A stretch of 64,000 nt of DNA, from positions 25,369-89,368 of the forward strand of contig CANKZU010000014.1 in the NCBI GenBank assembly GCA_947488615.1, given 5' to 3'. The stretch's first letter is position 1. Each line of letters opens with the position of its first letter. Position numbers and translations under genes: made by a program. This document shows, piece after piece, positions 17,448-27,607 of this stretch. The notes beneath the pieces were generated by a model. It was not told the origin of the DNA and ran no database searches. It saw only the letters and a list, made by a program, of their open reading frames with translations. The DNA is from an uncultured Aurantimonas sp. (lineage in GTDB: Bacteria; Pseudomonadota; Alphaproteobacteria; Rhizobiales; Rhizobiaceae).

Positions 17448-20123
17448 TCAGGCGGTTTCTTTCGCCCCGGCGTCCGCGATGATCCCCCTGATCTCGCTGC
17501 GGCAGGAGCCGCAATTGGTGCCGGCCTTCAGCGCTTCGCCTACCGCCTCGACGGTCATCGCCTGGCCGGAGGCAACGGCATTGGCGATGTCATTGACGCC
17601 GACCGAAAAGCAGGCGCAGACGATGGCGCCGCAGTCGGGCCGGTCTGCCCCGCCGCGACCCGCCAGCAGCAGCGAGCGGTCGCGCGGCGGGTGGTCCGTT
17701 TCCGACAACCGGCCGGCCGTCCAGACCCGGGAGACGGCGACGGGTTCGCGCGACATCCACAACGCGCCGATGAGAGTGGGGCCGTCGAAGGCGGCGAAAC
17801 GAAAGGCGCCGTTCGCCTCGTCCTGATAGGCAAGGAGGTCGGCGCTGCTGGCGACACCCAGCAGCGCGGCCGCGAATGCGCTCGCGTCCGCGGGCAGGGC
17901 AAGGCCAGCCGCTTCCAGACGCCAGCCGCTTTCGGCCCGGGCGAGGGCGCCATAGTCGAGCCCGCGCGTGTCGGGGCGTGAGCGCGTGACGGCAAAGCCG
18001 TACCAGGCGGCGTCGAAGCGTTCGACGCGAACCCGGGTCGATTTCAATCCCGGCTGACCGGAAACGGGATCTACGCCTGGAGCGACGACCGCGTCGATCC
18101 GGCCGCTGGACGAGTTTTCGCCGGTCCAGTGCATCGGGACGAAGACCGAACCGCGCCGTTGCCGATCGGTGACGAGCGCGCGGACCGTCGCCGTCCCATG
18201 CGGCGAACGGATGGTCGCGAGCGTGGCGTCGCGCAATCCCAGTGCGGCCGCGTCGGCAGGGTGGATCTCGGCGAATGGCTCGGCGATATGGCCGGACAGG
18301 CGCGCCGACAGGCCCGTACGCGTCATCGTGTGCCAGTGATCGCGGACCCGGCCGGTATTGAGGATGAAGCTGCCCGGCCGCTCAGCCGATGTGACCATCG
18401 TTGCGGGCTTGACCGGCACGAAGCGGGCGCGGCCGTCCGCATGATAGAAGCCGCCCTCGGCGAAAAACCGTTCGCTTACAGCTCCCTTGGCCGGTAGCGG
18501 CCACCGGACCGGCTGGATCGCGTCGTAGCCGGTCTGGCCGAGGCCGGCGAGGCCGCCGATGTCGAAATCGCGGGTGCCTTCGTTCCGATAGGCGGAGAGG
18601 CGGGCGTGCTCGTCGAAGATGTCGGCGGCGCTCGCATAGGCGAAAGCCTCACCATATCCCATCCGGTGGGCGATTTCGGCGATGATCTTCCAGTCGGGCA
18701 GCGCCTCGCCCGGTGCCGGCAGGAAGGGGCGCTGGCGCGAGATGCGGCGTTCGGAGTTGGTGACCGTGCCGTCCTTTTCGCCCCAAGCGGCTGCAGGCAA
18801 AGCCACATGGGCGTGGCGCAGCGTGTCGGTGTTCGCGACGACGTCGGAAACGACGACGAAGGGGCAGGCGGCGAGCGCGCGCTTCACCGCGTCGGCGTCG
18901 GGCATCGAGACAACCGGGTTGGTGCCCATGATCCAGATCGCCTTGATGCGGCCGTCGGCCACGGCGCGAAACATCTCGACCGCCTTGAAGCCGGCCCGCT
19001 CGGGCATGCGTGGCGCGTTCCAGAAGGTCCGCACCAGCGCGCGGTGCTCGGGATTTTCGATCTCCATATGGGCGGCGAGCATGTTGGCCATGCCGCCGAC
19101 CTCGCGGCCCCCCATGGCGTTGGGCTGGCCGGTCACCGAGAACGGTCCCATGCCGGGCCGGCCAATGCGGCCGGTCGCCAGATGGCAGTTGATGATGGCG
19201 TTGACCTTGTCGGTGCCGCCGAGCGACTGATTGACGCCCTGGCTGTACACGGTGACGACCTTCTCGGTCTTGGCGAACAGCTCGTAGAACGCCGTGATGG
19301 CGCGTGGATCGAGGCCGGCCATTTCCGCCACGCGTGCCACCCGCATCGAACGCGTGGTCCGCAGCGTCTCGACGAAACCCTCGCTGTGCCGAGCGACGTA
19401 ATCGCAATCGATCGCGCCGGCCTCGGCGAGAGCGGGCAGCAATCCGGCGAACAGCGCCGTGTCACCGTCCGCCGCGATCGGCAGGTGCAGGTCGGCAAGG
19501 TCCGCCGTCGCAGTGCGGCGCGGATCGATCAGCACCACCTTCATGGTCGGCCGTGCCGCCTTCGCCGCCGCGAGCCGCTGGTAGAGCACCGGATGGCACC
19601 AGGCGAGGTTCGAGCCGACCAGCACGACGAGGTCGGCCAGTTCCAGATCCTCATAGGTGCCCGGGACTGTGTCCGAGCCGAAGGCGCGACGATGCCCGGC
19701 CACCGACGAGGCCATGCAGAGGCGCGAATTGGTGTCGATATTGGGGGAGCCGATGAAGCCTTTCATCAGCTTGTTGGCGACATAGTAGTCCTCGGTCAGG
19801 AGCTGGCCGGAGACGTAGAAGGCGACCGAGTCCGGCCCGTGTTCGGCGATGATGCTGGCGAATGTGTTCGCGACCTTGTCGAGCGCTGCGTCCCAACCGA
19901 CGCGCGCACCCTCGACGCTCGGAACCAGCAGGCGCTCCTCGAGCCCGAGCGTTTCGCCGAGCGCCGAGCCTTTCGAGCACAGCCGGCCAAAATTGGCGGG
20001 ATGCTCCGGGTCTCCGGCAATCGCGACGCTCCCGTCGGGACGCGGCGTCGCCAGCACGCCGCAGCCGACGCCGCAATAGGGGCATGTGGTCCGGACGGTC
20101 TTGGGGGTCGGAGCGGCATCCAT
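17448..20123 (-). CDS. nasA: Assimilatory nitrate reductase, large catalytic subunit
   Basis: This enzyme reduces nitrate to nitrite in the cytoplasm. The ATG at 20123 (MDAAPTPKTVRT) lies ten bases after the nirD stop. The N-terminal 4Fe-4S motif is TCPYCGVGCGV (Cys14, 17, 21) with GRLCSKGSA. The molybdopterin-guanine-dinucleotide domains follow (VGSNLAWCHPVLYQR, MGTNPVVSMPDADAVKRA, RVRDHWHTMTRTG). The C-terminus adds a BFD-type 2Fe-2S domain, CACFSVGVNDIANAV then GTNCGSCRSEIRGI, which is typical of NasA and absent from periplasmic NapA. There is no Tat signal, which fits an assimilatory enzyme. Length is about 891 residues. It is the last gene of the nrtA-nrtB-nrtCD-nirB-nirD-nasA operon. 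Confidence 0.95.
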   Translation of the reverse strand: MDAAPTPKTVRTTCPYCGVGCGVLATPRPDGSVAIAGDPEHPANFGRLCSKGSALGETLGLEERLLVPSVEGARVGWDAALDKVANTFASIIAEHGPDSVAFYVSGQLLTEDYYVANKLMKGFIGSPNIDTNSRLCMASSVAGHRRAFGSDTVPGTYEDLELADLVVLVGSNLAWCHPVLYQRLAAAKAARPTMKVVLIDPRRTATADLADLHLPIAADGDTALFAGLLPALAEAGAIDCDYVARHSEGFVETLRTTRSMRVARVAEMAGLDPRAITAFYELFAKTEKVVTVYSQGVNQSLGGTDKVNAIINCHLATGRIGRPGMGPFSVTGQPNAMGGREVGGMANMLAAHMEIENPEHRALVRTFWNAPRMPERAGFKAVEMFRAVADGRIKAIWIMGTNPVVSMPDADAVKRALAACPFVVVSDVVANTDTLRHAHVALPAAAWGEKDGTVTNSERRISRQRPFLPAPGEALPDWKIIAEIAHRMGYGEAFAYASAADIFDEHARLSAYRNEGTRDFDIGGLAGLGQTGYDAIQPVRWPLPAKGAVSERFFAEGGFYHADGRARFVPVKPATMVTSAERPGSFILNTGRVRDHWHTMTRTGLSARLSGHIAEPFAEIHPADAAALGLRDATLATIRSPHGTATVRALVTDRQRRGSVFVPMHWTGENSSSGRIDAVVAPGVDPVSGQPGLKSTRVRVERFDAAWYGFAVTRSRPDTRGLDYGALARAESGWRLEAAGLALPADASAFAAALLGVASSADLLAYQDEANGAFRFAAFDGPTLIGALWMSREPVAVSRVWTAGRLSETDHPPRDRSLLLAGRGGADRPDCGAIVCACFSVGVNDIANAVASGQAMTVEAVGEALKAGTNCGSCRSEIRGIIADAGAKETA

Positions 20124-20133
20124 CGCCGTCGCC

Positions 20134-20490
20134 CTATTCGGCCGCGTCGGCGAAGGCGGCCGCAATCGGGCTGAGTGACAATTCAAGGGCCTTGGTCAGC
20201 GGTTCGATTCGGACCGCGAAGGTCCGCACCTTGCCTTCGTCCGGCCCCCGCATCTCGCCGTCGTTTAGCGAAATGACGGCGTTGTGGAGCGGGCAGGTGA
20301 CCGAGGCGTCGTGAACGATGCCCTGACTGAGCGGCCCGCCCATATGCGGGCAGCGGTCGTCGATGGCAAAGACCTGGTCGTCGGCGGTCCGGAACACGGC
20401 GATCCGCCCCAGCGGCGTCATTACGCAGCGCGCGCCGCGGCGGGGAATGTCGTTGATCGTGCCGATCGGGAAAAAGCGCTCCTCGGTCAT
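20134..20490 (-). CDS. nirD: Nitrite reductase (NADH) small subunit
   Basis: This is a 118-residue Rieske-type protein that partners NirB in reducing nitrite to ammonium. The start MTEERFFPIG at 20490 overlaps the nirB stop by four bases. The Rieske ligands are RCPHMGGPLSQG and TCPLHNAVISL (Cys-x-His and Cys-x2-His), and unlike some NirD proteins both pairs are present. The Ala-rich tail (ALELSLSPIAAAFADAAE) is unremarkable. It lies between nirB and nasA. Confidence 0.95.
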   Translation of the reverse strand: MTEERFFPIGTINDIPRRGARCVMTPLGRIAVFRTADDQVFAIDDRCPHMGGPLSQGIVHDASVTCPLHNAVISLNDGEMRGPDEGKVRTFAVRIEPLTKALELSLSPIAAAFADAAE

Positions 20491-22940
20491 TCCGCCGCCT
20501 CCATTACCCTCAGATCGGCCATCGGCTTGAATTCGTGCGCCGCAACGGCGCCGCGCGCTCGCTCGGCCCAGGGATCTGTCTGGCTGAATGTCTGGCTGTG
20601 GACGAAGCGCTCGAAATAGTGCCGGCGCTTGGCCGGATCGGCGACGATCGCGGCCTGGATCGACTCCATGCCGACGCGCCGCAGCCATTTGTACATGCGC
20701 TCGAGATAGTGGCCTTGCTCCCGATAGAGCTGGGTCAGCGCGACGATCGTCTCCAGCGCCTCATCCTCCGACTTCACCTGACACAGGACCTCCGTGCCCT
20801 TGATGTCGAGGCCGGCAGCGCCCGCGAAATGGATTTCGTATCCGGCGTCGGTGCAGATGACGCCAACATCCTTGCAGGTCGCCTCGGCGCAATTTCGCGG
20901 ACAACCGGAGACCGCCATCTTGACCTTGGCCGGGGTCCATGAGCCCCACATGAATTTTTCTATACGGACGCCGAGGCCGGTCGAATCCTGTGTGCCGAAG
21001 CGGCACCAGTCGGTGCCCACGCAGGTCTTCACGGTTCTCAGGCCCTTGGCGTAAGCGGCGCCCGAGACCATGCCGGCGGCGTTGAGGTCGCCCCAGACCG
21101 CCGGAAGATCCTCCTTCTTGACGCCGAGAAGGTCGATGCGCTGGCCGCCGGTGCATTTGACCGTCGGGATCTGGAACTTGTCGGCGACGTCGGCGATCGC
21201 TCGCAATTCCTTTGCCGAGGTGATACCGCCCCACATGCGCGGCACGACCGAATAGGTGCCGTCCTTCTGGATGTTGGCGTGTACCCGCTCGTTGATGAAG
21301 CGTGACTGACTGTCGTCGACATATTCGCCGGGCCAGTCGGCGATCAGATAGTAGTTCAGCGCAGGCCGGCATTTGGCGCAGCCGCAGGAAGTCTTCCACT
21401 CGAGTTCCTGCATGACCTGCGGGATCGACTTCAACTGCTTGGCCACGATCAGTCGGCGGACGTCGCCATGGCCGAGATCGGTGCAGGGGCACATCGGCTT
21501 GACCGCTGCCGGATTGAACGCGTCGCCAAGCGTCAGAGCCATCAACTGTTCGACGAGCCCGGTGCAGGAGCCGCAGGAAGACGAGGCCTTGGTATGGGCG
21601 CGGACATCGTCGAGGCTGGTCAGGCCCTTCGCGGCGATCGCGCCGGTGATCTTGCCCTTGCAGACGCCGTTGCAGCCGCAGATTTCCGCATCATCCGGCA
21701 AGGCTGCAACGGCCACCATAGGGTCCAGGGGGGCGCCCCCCTGGAACGACTGGCCGAAGATCAGCGTCTCGCGCATGGCGGAGATGTCGGTCGCCTTCTT
21801 CTTCAGATCGTTGAACCAGGCGCCGTCCGAGGTCTCGCCGTAGAGCACCGTGCCGATGATGCGGTCGTCCTTCAAGACGAGGCGTTTGTAGATGCCCGCT
21901 GTCGCGTCGCGCAGCACGATCTCCTGCCGGTCCTCGCCGTCGGCGAAATCGCCGAGCGAATAGAGGTCGATACCGGTGACCTTGAGCTTGGTCGGCGTGT
22001 CGGCATGGACGAAGGCGGCGGAGCGGTCGTCCGCCAGATGCGCGGCGGCGACCCGGGCCATCTCGTAGAGCGGCGCGACCAGACCGTAGACCATGCCATC
22101 CACTTCCGCGCATTCGCCAAGCGCCAGGACATCCGCGTCCGAGGTCCGCATGCCGGCGTCGACGACGATGCCGCGATTGACCGCAAGGCCCGCCTCCTTG
22201 GCGAGGCCGCTATTGGGCCGGATGCCGACAGCCATGACGACGAGTGTCGAGGGAATGATCGTGCCGTCGTCGAGTTCGACGCCCTCGACCTTGCCGTCGC
22301 CGACGATCTGCTTGGTATTGGCCCTGGTGAGAACCTTGATCCCGCGTTCCTCGACCGCCTTCTGCAGCAGATAACCGGCGGCCGGGTCGAGTTGGCGCTC
22401 CATCAGCGTCGGCATGACATGCAGCACCGTCACCTCCATGCCGCGCGCCCTGAGACCCGCCGCCGCCTCGAGGCCGAGCAGACCGCCGCCGATGACGACG
22501 GCCTTTGCCCGTGACTGGGCGGCGAGCAGCATCGCCTGGACGTCGTCGATATCGCGATAGGTGATCACGCCGGGCAGATCCTTGCCCGGGACGGGGATGA
22601 TGAAGGGCACCGAGCCGGTGGCGATCACCAGTTTGTCGTAGCTTTCCGTGACGCCGTGATCGGACGTGACGGTCTTGGCCTCGCGGTCAATCGCGACGAT
22701 CCGGTGCCCCTTGTAGAGCGTGATGCCATGGTCGACGTACCAGCCGTCGCCGTGGATGACGATCTCTTCATAGGACTTCTCGCCGGAGAGCACCGGAGAC
22801 AGCATGATGCGGTCGTAATTGACCCGCGGCTCGGCGTTGAAGATCGTCACCTCGTACCGGCCGGGGGCCTTGTCGAAGAGATGTTCGAGCATGCGGCCGG
22901 GCGCCATGCCGTTGCCAATGACGACGAGTTTCTCTGTCAT
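20487..22940 (-). CDS. nirB: Nitrite reductase (NADH) large subunit
   Basis: This is an 817-residue siroheme enzyme of the cytoplasm. The ATG at 22940 (MTEKLVVIGNGMAPGRMLEH) has AAGGAG seven bases upstream. The order is FAD/NAD-binding domains (LVIATGSVPFIIPVPGKD; VVIGGGLLGLEAAAGL), a BFD-type 2Fe-2S site (EICGCNGVCKGKITGAI with SSCGSCTGLVEQ), a second Cys-rich segment (CPCTDLGHGDVRR; TSCGCAKCRPALNYY), then the nitrite/sulfite reductase domain with siroheme and 4Fe-4S ligands (TCVGTDWCRFGTQDSTGLG; VSGCPRNCAEATCKDVGV). The cofactor siroheme must come from elsewhere, since no cysG is in this cluster. Confidence 0.96.
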   Translation of the reverse strand: MTEKLVVIGNGMAPGRMLEHLFDKAPGRYEVTIFNAEPRVNYDRIMLSPVLSGEKSYEEIVIHGDGWYVDHGITLYKGHRIVAIDREAKTVTSDHGVTESYDKLVIATGSVPFIIPVPGKDLPGVITYRDIDDVQAMLLAAQSRAKAVVIGGGLLGLEAAAGLRARGMEVTVLHVMPTLMERQLDPAAGYLLQKAVEERGIKVLTRANTKQIVGDGKVEGVELDDGTIIPSTLVVMAVGIRPNSGLAKEAGLAVNRGIVVDAGMRTSDADVLALGECAEVDGMVYGLVAPLYEMARVAAAHLADDRSAAFVHADTPTKLKVTGIDLYSLGDFADGEDRQEIVLRDATAGIYKRLVLKDDRIIGTVLYGETSDGAWFNDLKKKATDISAMRETLIFGQSFQGGAPLDPMVAVAALPDDAEICGCNGVCKGKITGAIAAKGLTSLDDVRAHTKASSSCGSCTGLVEQLMALTLGDAFNPAAVKPMCPCTDLGHGDVRRLIVAKQLKSIPQVMQELEWKTSCGCAKCRPALNYYLIADWPGEYVDDSQSRFINERVHANIQKDGTYSVVPRMWGGITSAKELRAIADVADKFQIPTVKCTGGQRIDLLGVKKEDLPAVWGDLNAAGMVSGAAYAKGLRTVKTCVGTDWCRFGTQDSTGLGVRIEKFMWGSWTPAKVKMAVSGCPRNCAEATCKDVGVICTDAGYEIHFAGAAGLDIKGTEVLCQVKSEDEALETIVALTQLYREQGHYLERMYKWLRRVGMESIQAAIVADPAKRRHYFERFVHSQTFSQTDPWAERARGAVAAHEFKPMADLRVMEAAE

Positions 22941-22999
22941 CTCGTTACTCCTTTTGGGGAGAGGGCTCGGATTCCGACGCTGTGGTGACGGGCCGTGGC

Positions 23000-24748
23000 T
23001 CATGCTGCTTCCTTGGCCGCGCCGCCATCCGTTCCCGCCGCCTTCGGCGCTTCTTCGGGCCGCGTACCGCCCTCGTATTCCTCCAGGAAGTCGAGCAGTT
23101 CCTGTCGGTAGCGCCAGTAGTCGGGATGTTCGAGCAGCGCCTTGCGGGTGCGCGGACGCGGCAGGTCGACCGTCATGATCTTGCCGATCCTGGCCATCGG
23201 TCCGTTGGTCATCATCACCACCCGGTCGGCGAGCAGGATCGCCTCGTCCACATCGTGGGTGACGCAGATCGCCGTGACCTGCGTGCGCTTCCAGACGTCC
23301 ATCAAGACGTCCTGAAGCTCCCAGCGGGTCAGCGAATCCAGCATGCCAAAGGGCTCGTCGAGCAGGAGCAGCTTCGGCGACAGGGCGAAGGCGCGGGCGA
23401 TCCCGACGCGCTGCTTCATGCCGTTGGACAAATCGGCCGCCTTGCGGTGCATGGCCTTGCCGAGGCCGACGCGGTGAAGGTAATGCTCGACGATGTCGCG
23501 GCGCTCGGCCGGCGTCGCGTCGGGATAGACCCGGTCGACGCCGAGCGCGACGTTCTCGCGCGCCGTCAGCCAAGGCATCAGCGATGGCGCCTGGAAAACC
23601 ACGGCGCGGTCCGGCCCGGCGCCGTCGATCTCCCGGCCGTCGAGGACGATGCCGCCGGTGGAAATGTCGTTGAGGCCGGCGGCCATGGTCAGGACCGTCG
23701 ACTTGCCGCAGCCCGAATGGCCGATCAGCGAGACGAACTCGCCCTGCCGCATCTTCATGTCGAAGCCGTCGACGACGGTCAGCGGCCCCTTCGGCGTCGG
23801 ATAGGTCTTCCTGACCTCGAAGAACTCGACGAAGCCGCGCTCGATCGGCGAATGCGCCGCCCGGCGATAGGCCTCCGGCAATTCTGGCGCGGGACCTGTA
23901 TGCGGCTTCTGGGTGATCGGGACGACATTCGGCAGCACCACCGCCTCGTCCGCCCCGCCGGCGGCATGGCGGCCGCGCGCCATCAGGTAGTTTGTGACCT
24001 CCCGGCGCAGCCGCTTGAATTCCTCGTTGCCGTTCATCGCGGTGCGGTCGCGCGGATGCGGCAGATCGACCGCGAAGGAGGGACCGAGCTTCGCCCGTGG
24101 CCCCGGATCGAGCGGGATGATGCGGTCGGCGAGCAGGATCGCCTCGTCGACGTCGTTGGTGATCAGGACGATGGTCTTCTTTTCGATTTGGCTGATCGCC
24201 GCGAACTCGTCCTGCAGCTTGGCCCGGGTCAGCGCGTCGAGCGCGGAGAGCGGCTCGTCGAGAAGCAGGATTTCCGGACTCATCGCCAGCGCCCGCGCAA
24301 CCGAAACCCGCTGGCGCATGCCGCCCGAAAGTTCCGCCGGACGCCGATCGACGGCGTGCGTGAGGCCGACCATTTTGATGTATTTGTCGACGCGCGCCTG
24401 TCGCTCGGCCTTCGATTCCCTGGCGAAGACCGTGTCGACGGCCAAGGCGACGTTGCCGCGCACCGAAAGCCAGGGCATCAGCGAATAAGACTGGAAGACG
24501 AGACCGCGCTCCGGCCCCGGTCCATCGACAGGCTTGCCGCGCATGCGAACCTCGCCGGCGTCGGGCCGGATCAGCCCGGCGAGCAGCGAGATCAGCGTCG
24601 TCTTGCCGGAGCCGGAGAACCCGACGATCGCAACGAACTCGCCCTCGCGGACCGTCAGATCGACACCGTTCAGGATTTCGGCCCGCTGCTTGCCCTCGCC
24701 GTAGTCTTTCGAGACGTTGCTGAGTTCGATGATCGGGGATGTGGTCAT
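23000..24748 (-). CDS. Nitrate/nitrite ABC transporter, two ATPase domains fused in one chain (NrtC-NrtD type)
   Basis: This protein of about 582 residues carries two full ABC ATPases. The first (residues about 1-260) has Walker [11 protein letters not shown], signature [16 protein letters not shown] and Walker [17 protein letters not shown]. The second (about 295-545) has [11 protein letters not shown], the degenerate signature [16 protein letters not shown] and [18 protein letters not shown]. In cyanobacteria NrtC carries a substrate-binding-like domain at its C-terminus and NrtD is separate; here the two ATPases are joined directly and no such domain is present. The ATG at 24748 (MTTSPIIEL) is used; 24769 gives seven more residues. 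It energises uptake through the permease encoded upstream. Confidence 0.92.
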   Translation of the reverse strand: MTTSPIIELSNVSKDYGEGKQRAEILNGVDLTVREGEFVAIVGFSGSGKTTLISLLAGLIRPDAGEVRMRGKPVDGPGPERGLVFQSYSLMPWLSVRGNVALAVDTVFARESKAERQARVDKYIKMVGLTHAVDRRPAELSGGMRQRVSVARALAMSPEILLLDEPLSALDALTRAKLQDEFAAISQIEKKTIVLITNDVDEAILLADRIIPLDPGPRAKLGPSFAVDLPHPRDRTAMNGNEEFKRLRREVTNYLMARGRHAAGGADEAVVLPNVVPITQKPHTGPAPELPEAYRRAAHSPIERGFVEFFEVRKTYPTPKGPLTVVDGFDMKMRQGEFVSLIGHSGCGKSTVLTMAAGLNDISTGGIVLDGREIDGAGPDRAVVFQAPSLMPWLTARENVALGVDRVYPDATPAERRDIVEHYLHRVGLGKAMHRKAADLSNGMKQRVGIARAFALSPKLLLLDEPFGMLDSLTRWELQDVLMDVWKRTQVTAICVTHDVDEAILLADRVVMMTNGPMARIGKIMTVDLPRPRTRKALLEHPDYWRYRQELLDFLEEYEGGTRPEEAPKAAGTDGGAAKEAA

Positions 24749-24815
24749 GGCTGTTCTTTCTGGTCGCATGTCGCGGACGGAAAACCGGCTTCCACTTTTC
24801 CTGCGAAGGCTTCGC

Positions 24816-25910
24816 TCAGCGCGTCGACGAGAAGGTGAAGGCGGTCTGCAGCGCGGCCATGATCCGATCGAGGATGAAGCCGACGATGCCGATGGTGATG
24901 ACCGCGACGATGATCCGGGCGAGCGAGTCCGACGAGCCGTTCTGGAACTCGTCCCAGACGAATTTGCCGAGCCCGGGATTCTGCGCCAGCATCTCGGCGG
25001 CGATCAGCACCATCCAGCCGACACCCAGCGACAGGCGCAGGCCGGTGAAGATCAGCGGCATTGCCGAGGGCAGTACCAGCTTGGTGATGGTCTTCGACGT
25101 CGGCAGTTGCAGCACCTTGCCGACATTGACGAGGTCCTTGTCGATCGAGGCGACGCCGAGCGAGGTGTTGATCAGCGTCGGCCAGAGCGAGCAGAGGGTC
25201 ACGGTAATCGCCGAGACCACCATGGATTTCGGCAGCGCGTCCGAGGCGTTCGCATAAAGCGCCGAGACGATCATGGTGACGATCGGCAGCCAGGCCAGCG
25301 GCGAGACCGGCTTGAATATCTGGATCAGCGGGTTCAGCGCACCGTTGACGGTCGAGGACAGGCCACAGGCGATGCCGACCGGCACGGCGATGATCGTGGC
25401 CAGCAAGAAGCCAAGAAATACCGTCTTCAGGCTGGTGAGGATCTGCTCGGGATAGGTCGGCGCGCCGGTATAGGCACGGACCTTCGCCCGATCGCCCATG
25501 CCTTGTTCGACCAGTTTCGCGTTGCGGGCCTCTTGCCGCTCATAGAACTCCACCCGGTCTTCGCGGCCCCGCTGATGATCGGCATAGAGCCCTTCGACCT
25601 GCTGCCAGACCTGGACAGGCCCCGGCACGGTGCCGAGCGAGGTTTGCACCTGCGGCGCCAGTGCCGCCCAGACCGCCAGGAAAGCGAGAATGCCGATCAA
25701 GGGCACGACGAGGCTTTTCCACAGGGCCGCAAGGTTGGATCGCAGATCGTCGCCCGCCGCCATCTTCATCAATGGCACGGACCAACCAAGGCCGATGGCC
25801 GTCAGCGGACCCGCAGAGCGGCTGATCCGGGTCATACGCTTTTCCTGGCGCAGGACGCGGCGTTCGGCCGCCGATAGTTCATGCCCCATGAAATCGGATG
25901 CTGTGCTCAT
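24816..25910 (-). CDS. nrtB: Nitrate ABC transporter permease
   Basis: This is a 364-residue inner-membrane permease. A cytoplasmic N-terminus of about 65 residues leads to the first helix ([20 protein letters not shown]). A long periplasmic segment ([20 protein letters not shown]) follows, typical of proteobacterial NrtB. The core permease domain starts near [20 protein letters not shown], and the EAA-like loop that contacts the ATPase is seen near [40 protein letters not shown] follows. It is the second gene of the operon, after nrtA and before the fused ATPase. Confidence 0.93.
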   Translation of the reverse strand: MSTASDFMGHELSAAERRVLRQEKRMTRISRSAGPLTAIGLGWSVPLMKMAAGDDLRSNLAALWKSLVVPLIGILAFLAVWAALAPQVQTSLGTVPGPVQVWQQVEGLYADHQRGREDRVEFYERQEARNAKLVEQGMGDRAKVRAYTGAPTYPEQILTSLKTVFLGFLLATIIAVPVGIACGLSSTVNGALNPLIQIFKPVSPLAWLPIVTMIVSALYANASDALPKSMVVSAITVTLCSLWPTLINTSLGVASIDKDLVNVGKVLQLPTSKTITKLVLPSAMPLIFTGLRLSLGVGWMVLIAAEMLAQNPGLGKFVWDEFQNGSSDSLARIIVAVITIGIVGFILDRIMAALQTAFTFSSTR

Positions 25911-25991
25911 CGCTCGGGTCCTTCCTCGAATGCTGCGGCGAGTGTCGGATGGAAGCGCGGTGGAATGTTCCGCCGCCTCCTGGCGCGCGGG

Positions 25992-27377
25992 TCAGTTGGA
26001 GGCGAGGCTCGCCACGTCCTCGGATCCCTTGAGACCGATTTCGAATTTCTCAAGGTATTCGTTGGGCTTGCGGCCGTCATATTCGACGCCGTCGATGAAC
26101 GCGGCGGTGGCCGCCTTGTAGCCGTCGGTCTCGGGGATGTCGGAAGCTGTCAGATAGCCGTCATCGATGAGCGATTCGGCCGCCTTGCGGTAGATGTCCG
26201 GGCGGTAGACCGATGCAGCCGCTTCCGCGTACCAGCTGTCCGGCTTCTCATCGGCGATTTGGCCCCAGCGGCGCATCTGCGTGAGATACCAGATGGCGTC
26301 TGAGTAGTAGGGATAGGTCGCGAATTTGGCGAAGAAGACGTTGAAGTCGGGGGCGGGTCGCTTGTCGTCCTTCTCGTATTCGAAGGTGCCGGTCATCGAA
26401 TTGGCGATGACCTCGGCGTCGGCGCCGACATATTCGGGCCGCGACAGGATCTCGACGGCTTCCTGGCGGTTGGCGCCATCGTCGGCGTCGAGCCACTGGC
26501 CGGCGCGGATCAGCGCCTTGGTCACGGCGATCGCGGTATTGGGGTTCGCGTCGACGAATTGCTTCGTCATCCCGAACACCTTTTCGGGATTGTCCTTCCA
26601 TATCTCGTAGTCGGTGATCACCGGAACGCCGATGCCCTTGAACACGGCGGCCTGATTCCAGGGCTCGCCGACGCAATAGCCCTGGATGGTGCCGGCTTCG
26701 AGGGTCGCCGGCATCTGCGGCGGCGGCGTCACCGACAGCAGAACGTCGGCCTTGATCTGACCCGAGGTGTCGGACGGCGAATAAAAGCCCGGATTGAGCC
26801 CGCCGGCCGCGAGCCAGTAGCGCAACTCGTAATTATGGGTCGAGACCGGGAACACCATCCCCATGTTGAACGACTTGCCTGCCGATCGGTATTCGTCGAC
26901 GACAGGCTTCAGTGCGCTGGCGGAAATCGGGTGTTGCGGCTTGCCGTCCGGGCCATTCTCGATATGGCCCTTCATCTTCGCCCAGACGTCATTCGACACG
27001 GTGATGCCGTTGCCGTTGAGATCCATCGAGAATGGCGTGACGATATGCGCCTCGGTGCCGTAACCGATCGTCGCCGCCAGCGGTTGGCCGGCCAGCATAT
27101 GGGCGCCGTCGAGCTCGCCGGTGATGGTACGATCCAGCAGCACCTTCCAGTTCGCCTGGGGCTCGATGCTGACATACAGCCCTTCATCCTCGAAAAAGTG
27201 CTTCTCCTTGGCGATCGCGAGTGGCGCCATGTCGGTCAGCTTGATGAAGCCGAAGGTGAGTTCGTCTTTTTCGACCGGCAGCATCTCCGCTTGTGCCGCG
27301 CTCGCCGCAAGGCCGAGAGCGACGGCGGCAGTGCCGCCAAGCAGGACACGTCTGGAGATCGTCGTCAGGTTGCTCAT
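25992..27377 (-). CDS. nrtA: Nitrate ABC transporter substrate-binding protein
   Basis: This is a 461-residue periplasmic nitrate-binding protein. The ATG at 27377 ([20 protein letters not shown]) gives a Tat-type signal peptide (SRRVLLGG, then [11 protein letters not shown]). The mature region matches NrtA/Nas[81 protein letters not shown]. NasS (27730-28875) is a cytoplasmic relative with the same motifs. Its 5' leader of about 350 bases holds an attenuator (27439-27531), so this gene and the operon are probably switched by NasT. Confidence 0.95.
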   Translation of the reverse strand: MSNLTTISRRVLLGGTAAVALGLAASAAQAEMLPVEKDELTFGFIKLTDMAPLAIAKEKHFFEDEGLYVSIEPQANWKVLLDRTITGELDGAHMLAGQPLAATIGYGTEAHIVTPFSMDLNGNGITVSNDVWAKMKGHIENGPDGKPQHPISASALKPVVDEYRSAGKSFNMGMVFPVSTHNYELRYWLAAGGLNPGFYSPSDTSGQIKADVLLSVTPPPQMPATLEAGTIQGYCVGEPWNQAAVFKGIGVPVITDYEIWKDNPEKVFGMTKQFVDANPNTAIAVTKALIRAGQWLDADDGANRQEAVEILSRPEYVGADAEVIANSMTGTFEYEKDDKRPAPDFNVFFAKFATYPYYSDAIWYLTQMRRWGQIADEKPDSWYAEAAASVYRPDIYRKAAESLIDDGYLTASDIPETDGYKAATAAFIDGVEYDGRKPNEYLEKFEIGLKGSEDVASLASN

Positions 27378-27438
27378 GGCGCAAAACTTCCCCGTTTCGC
27401 CGGTGGCGACGCCGCCCGGCAATTGTGCTGGTGAAACG

Positions 27439-27504
27439 AAAAAAGACTGCTCGACCCGTCGATGCCGCCGCTGTCGCGGGGCATTTCAAACGAAGTCGGC
27501 AGCC
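27439..27504 (-). terminator. Attenuator terminator in the nrtA leader
   Basis: On the minus strand the arms GGCTGCCGAC (27495-27504) and GTCGAGCAGTC (27445-27455) pair over ten bases with one bulge and are followed at once by six T residues (27439-27444). A nested hairpin (ATGCC...GGCAT) lies in the loop. The 5' arm is also part of the second ANTAR-type hairpin (27496-27511), so the two structures exclude each other. Confidence 0.7.
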
Positions 27505-27531
27505 TTGCCGAAAACCGCCCGCCATTGGGCG
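27496..27531 (-). promoter_or_regulatory. Tandem ANTAR-type RNA hairpins (NasT target) in the nrtA leader
   Basis: On the minus strand, hairpin 1 is CGCCC-AATGGC-GGGCG (27516-27531) and hairpin 2 is TCGGC-AAGGCT-GCCGA (27496-27511), with a four-base linker. Each has five perfect base pairs and a six-base loop with A at loop position 1 and G at loop position 4, which is the published ANTAR target signature. Hairpin 2 shares its loop and 3' arm with the 5' arm of the terminator at 27439-27504. Binding of NasT would therefore be expected to prevent termination. The structures are seen; the binding is inferred from the family. Confidence 0.75.
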
Positions 27532-27607
27532 TAAATTCCATTGGCCTGTTCGGCCCCGTCGGAGAAGACGACCGGTGATCAGCACCGCGCTTCGTCCGAC
27601 AGGCCAA

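Noticed and set aside
16888..17826. Plus-strand frames of over 300 codons from the repeat region into the end of nasA
   Set aside because: They run through palindromic repeats and antisense to nasA, and show no conserved domain.
17448..20123. Reading nasA as periplasmic nitrate reductase NapA or formate dehydrogenase
   Set aside because: No Tat signal, a C-terminal BFD-type 2Fe-2S domain and an operon with nirBD and nrtABCD support assimilatory NasA.
22982..24838. 618-codon plus-strand frame opposite the fused nitrate transporter ATPase
   Set aside because: The minus strand has two complete ABC ATPases with all motifs; the plus frame has no motif and follows from codon bias.
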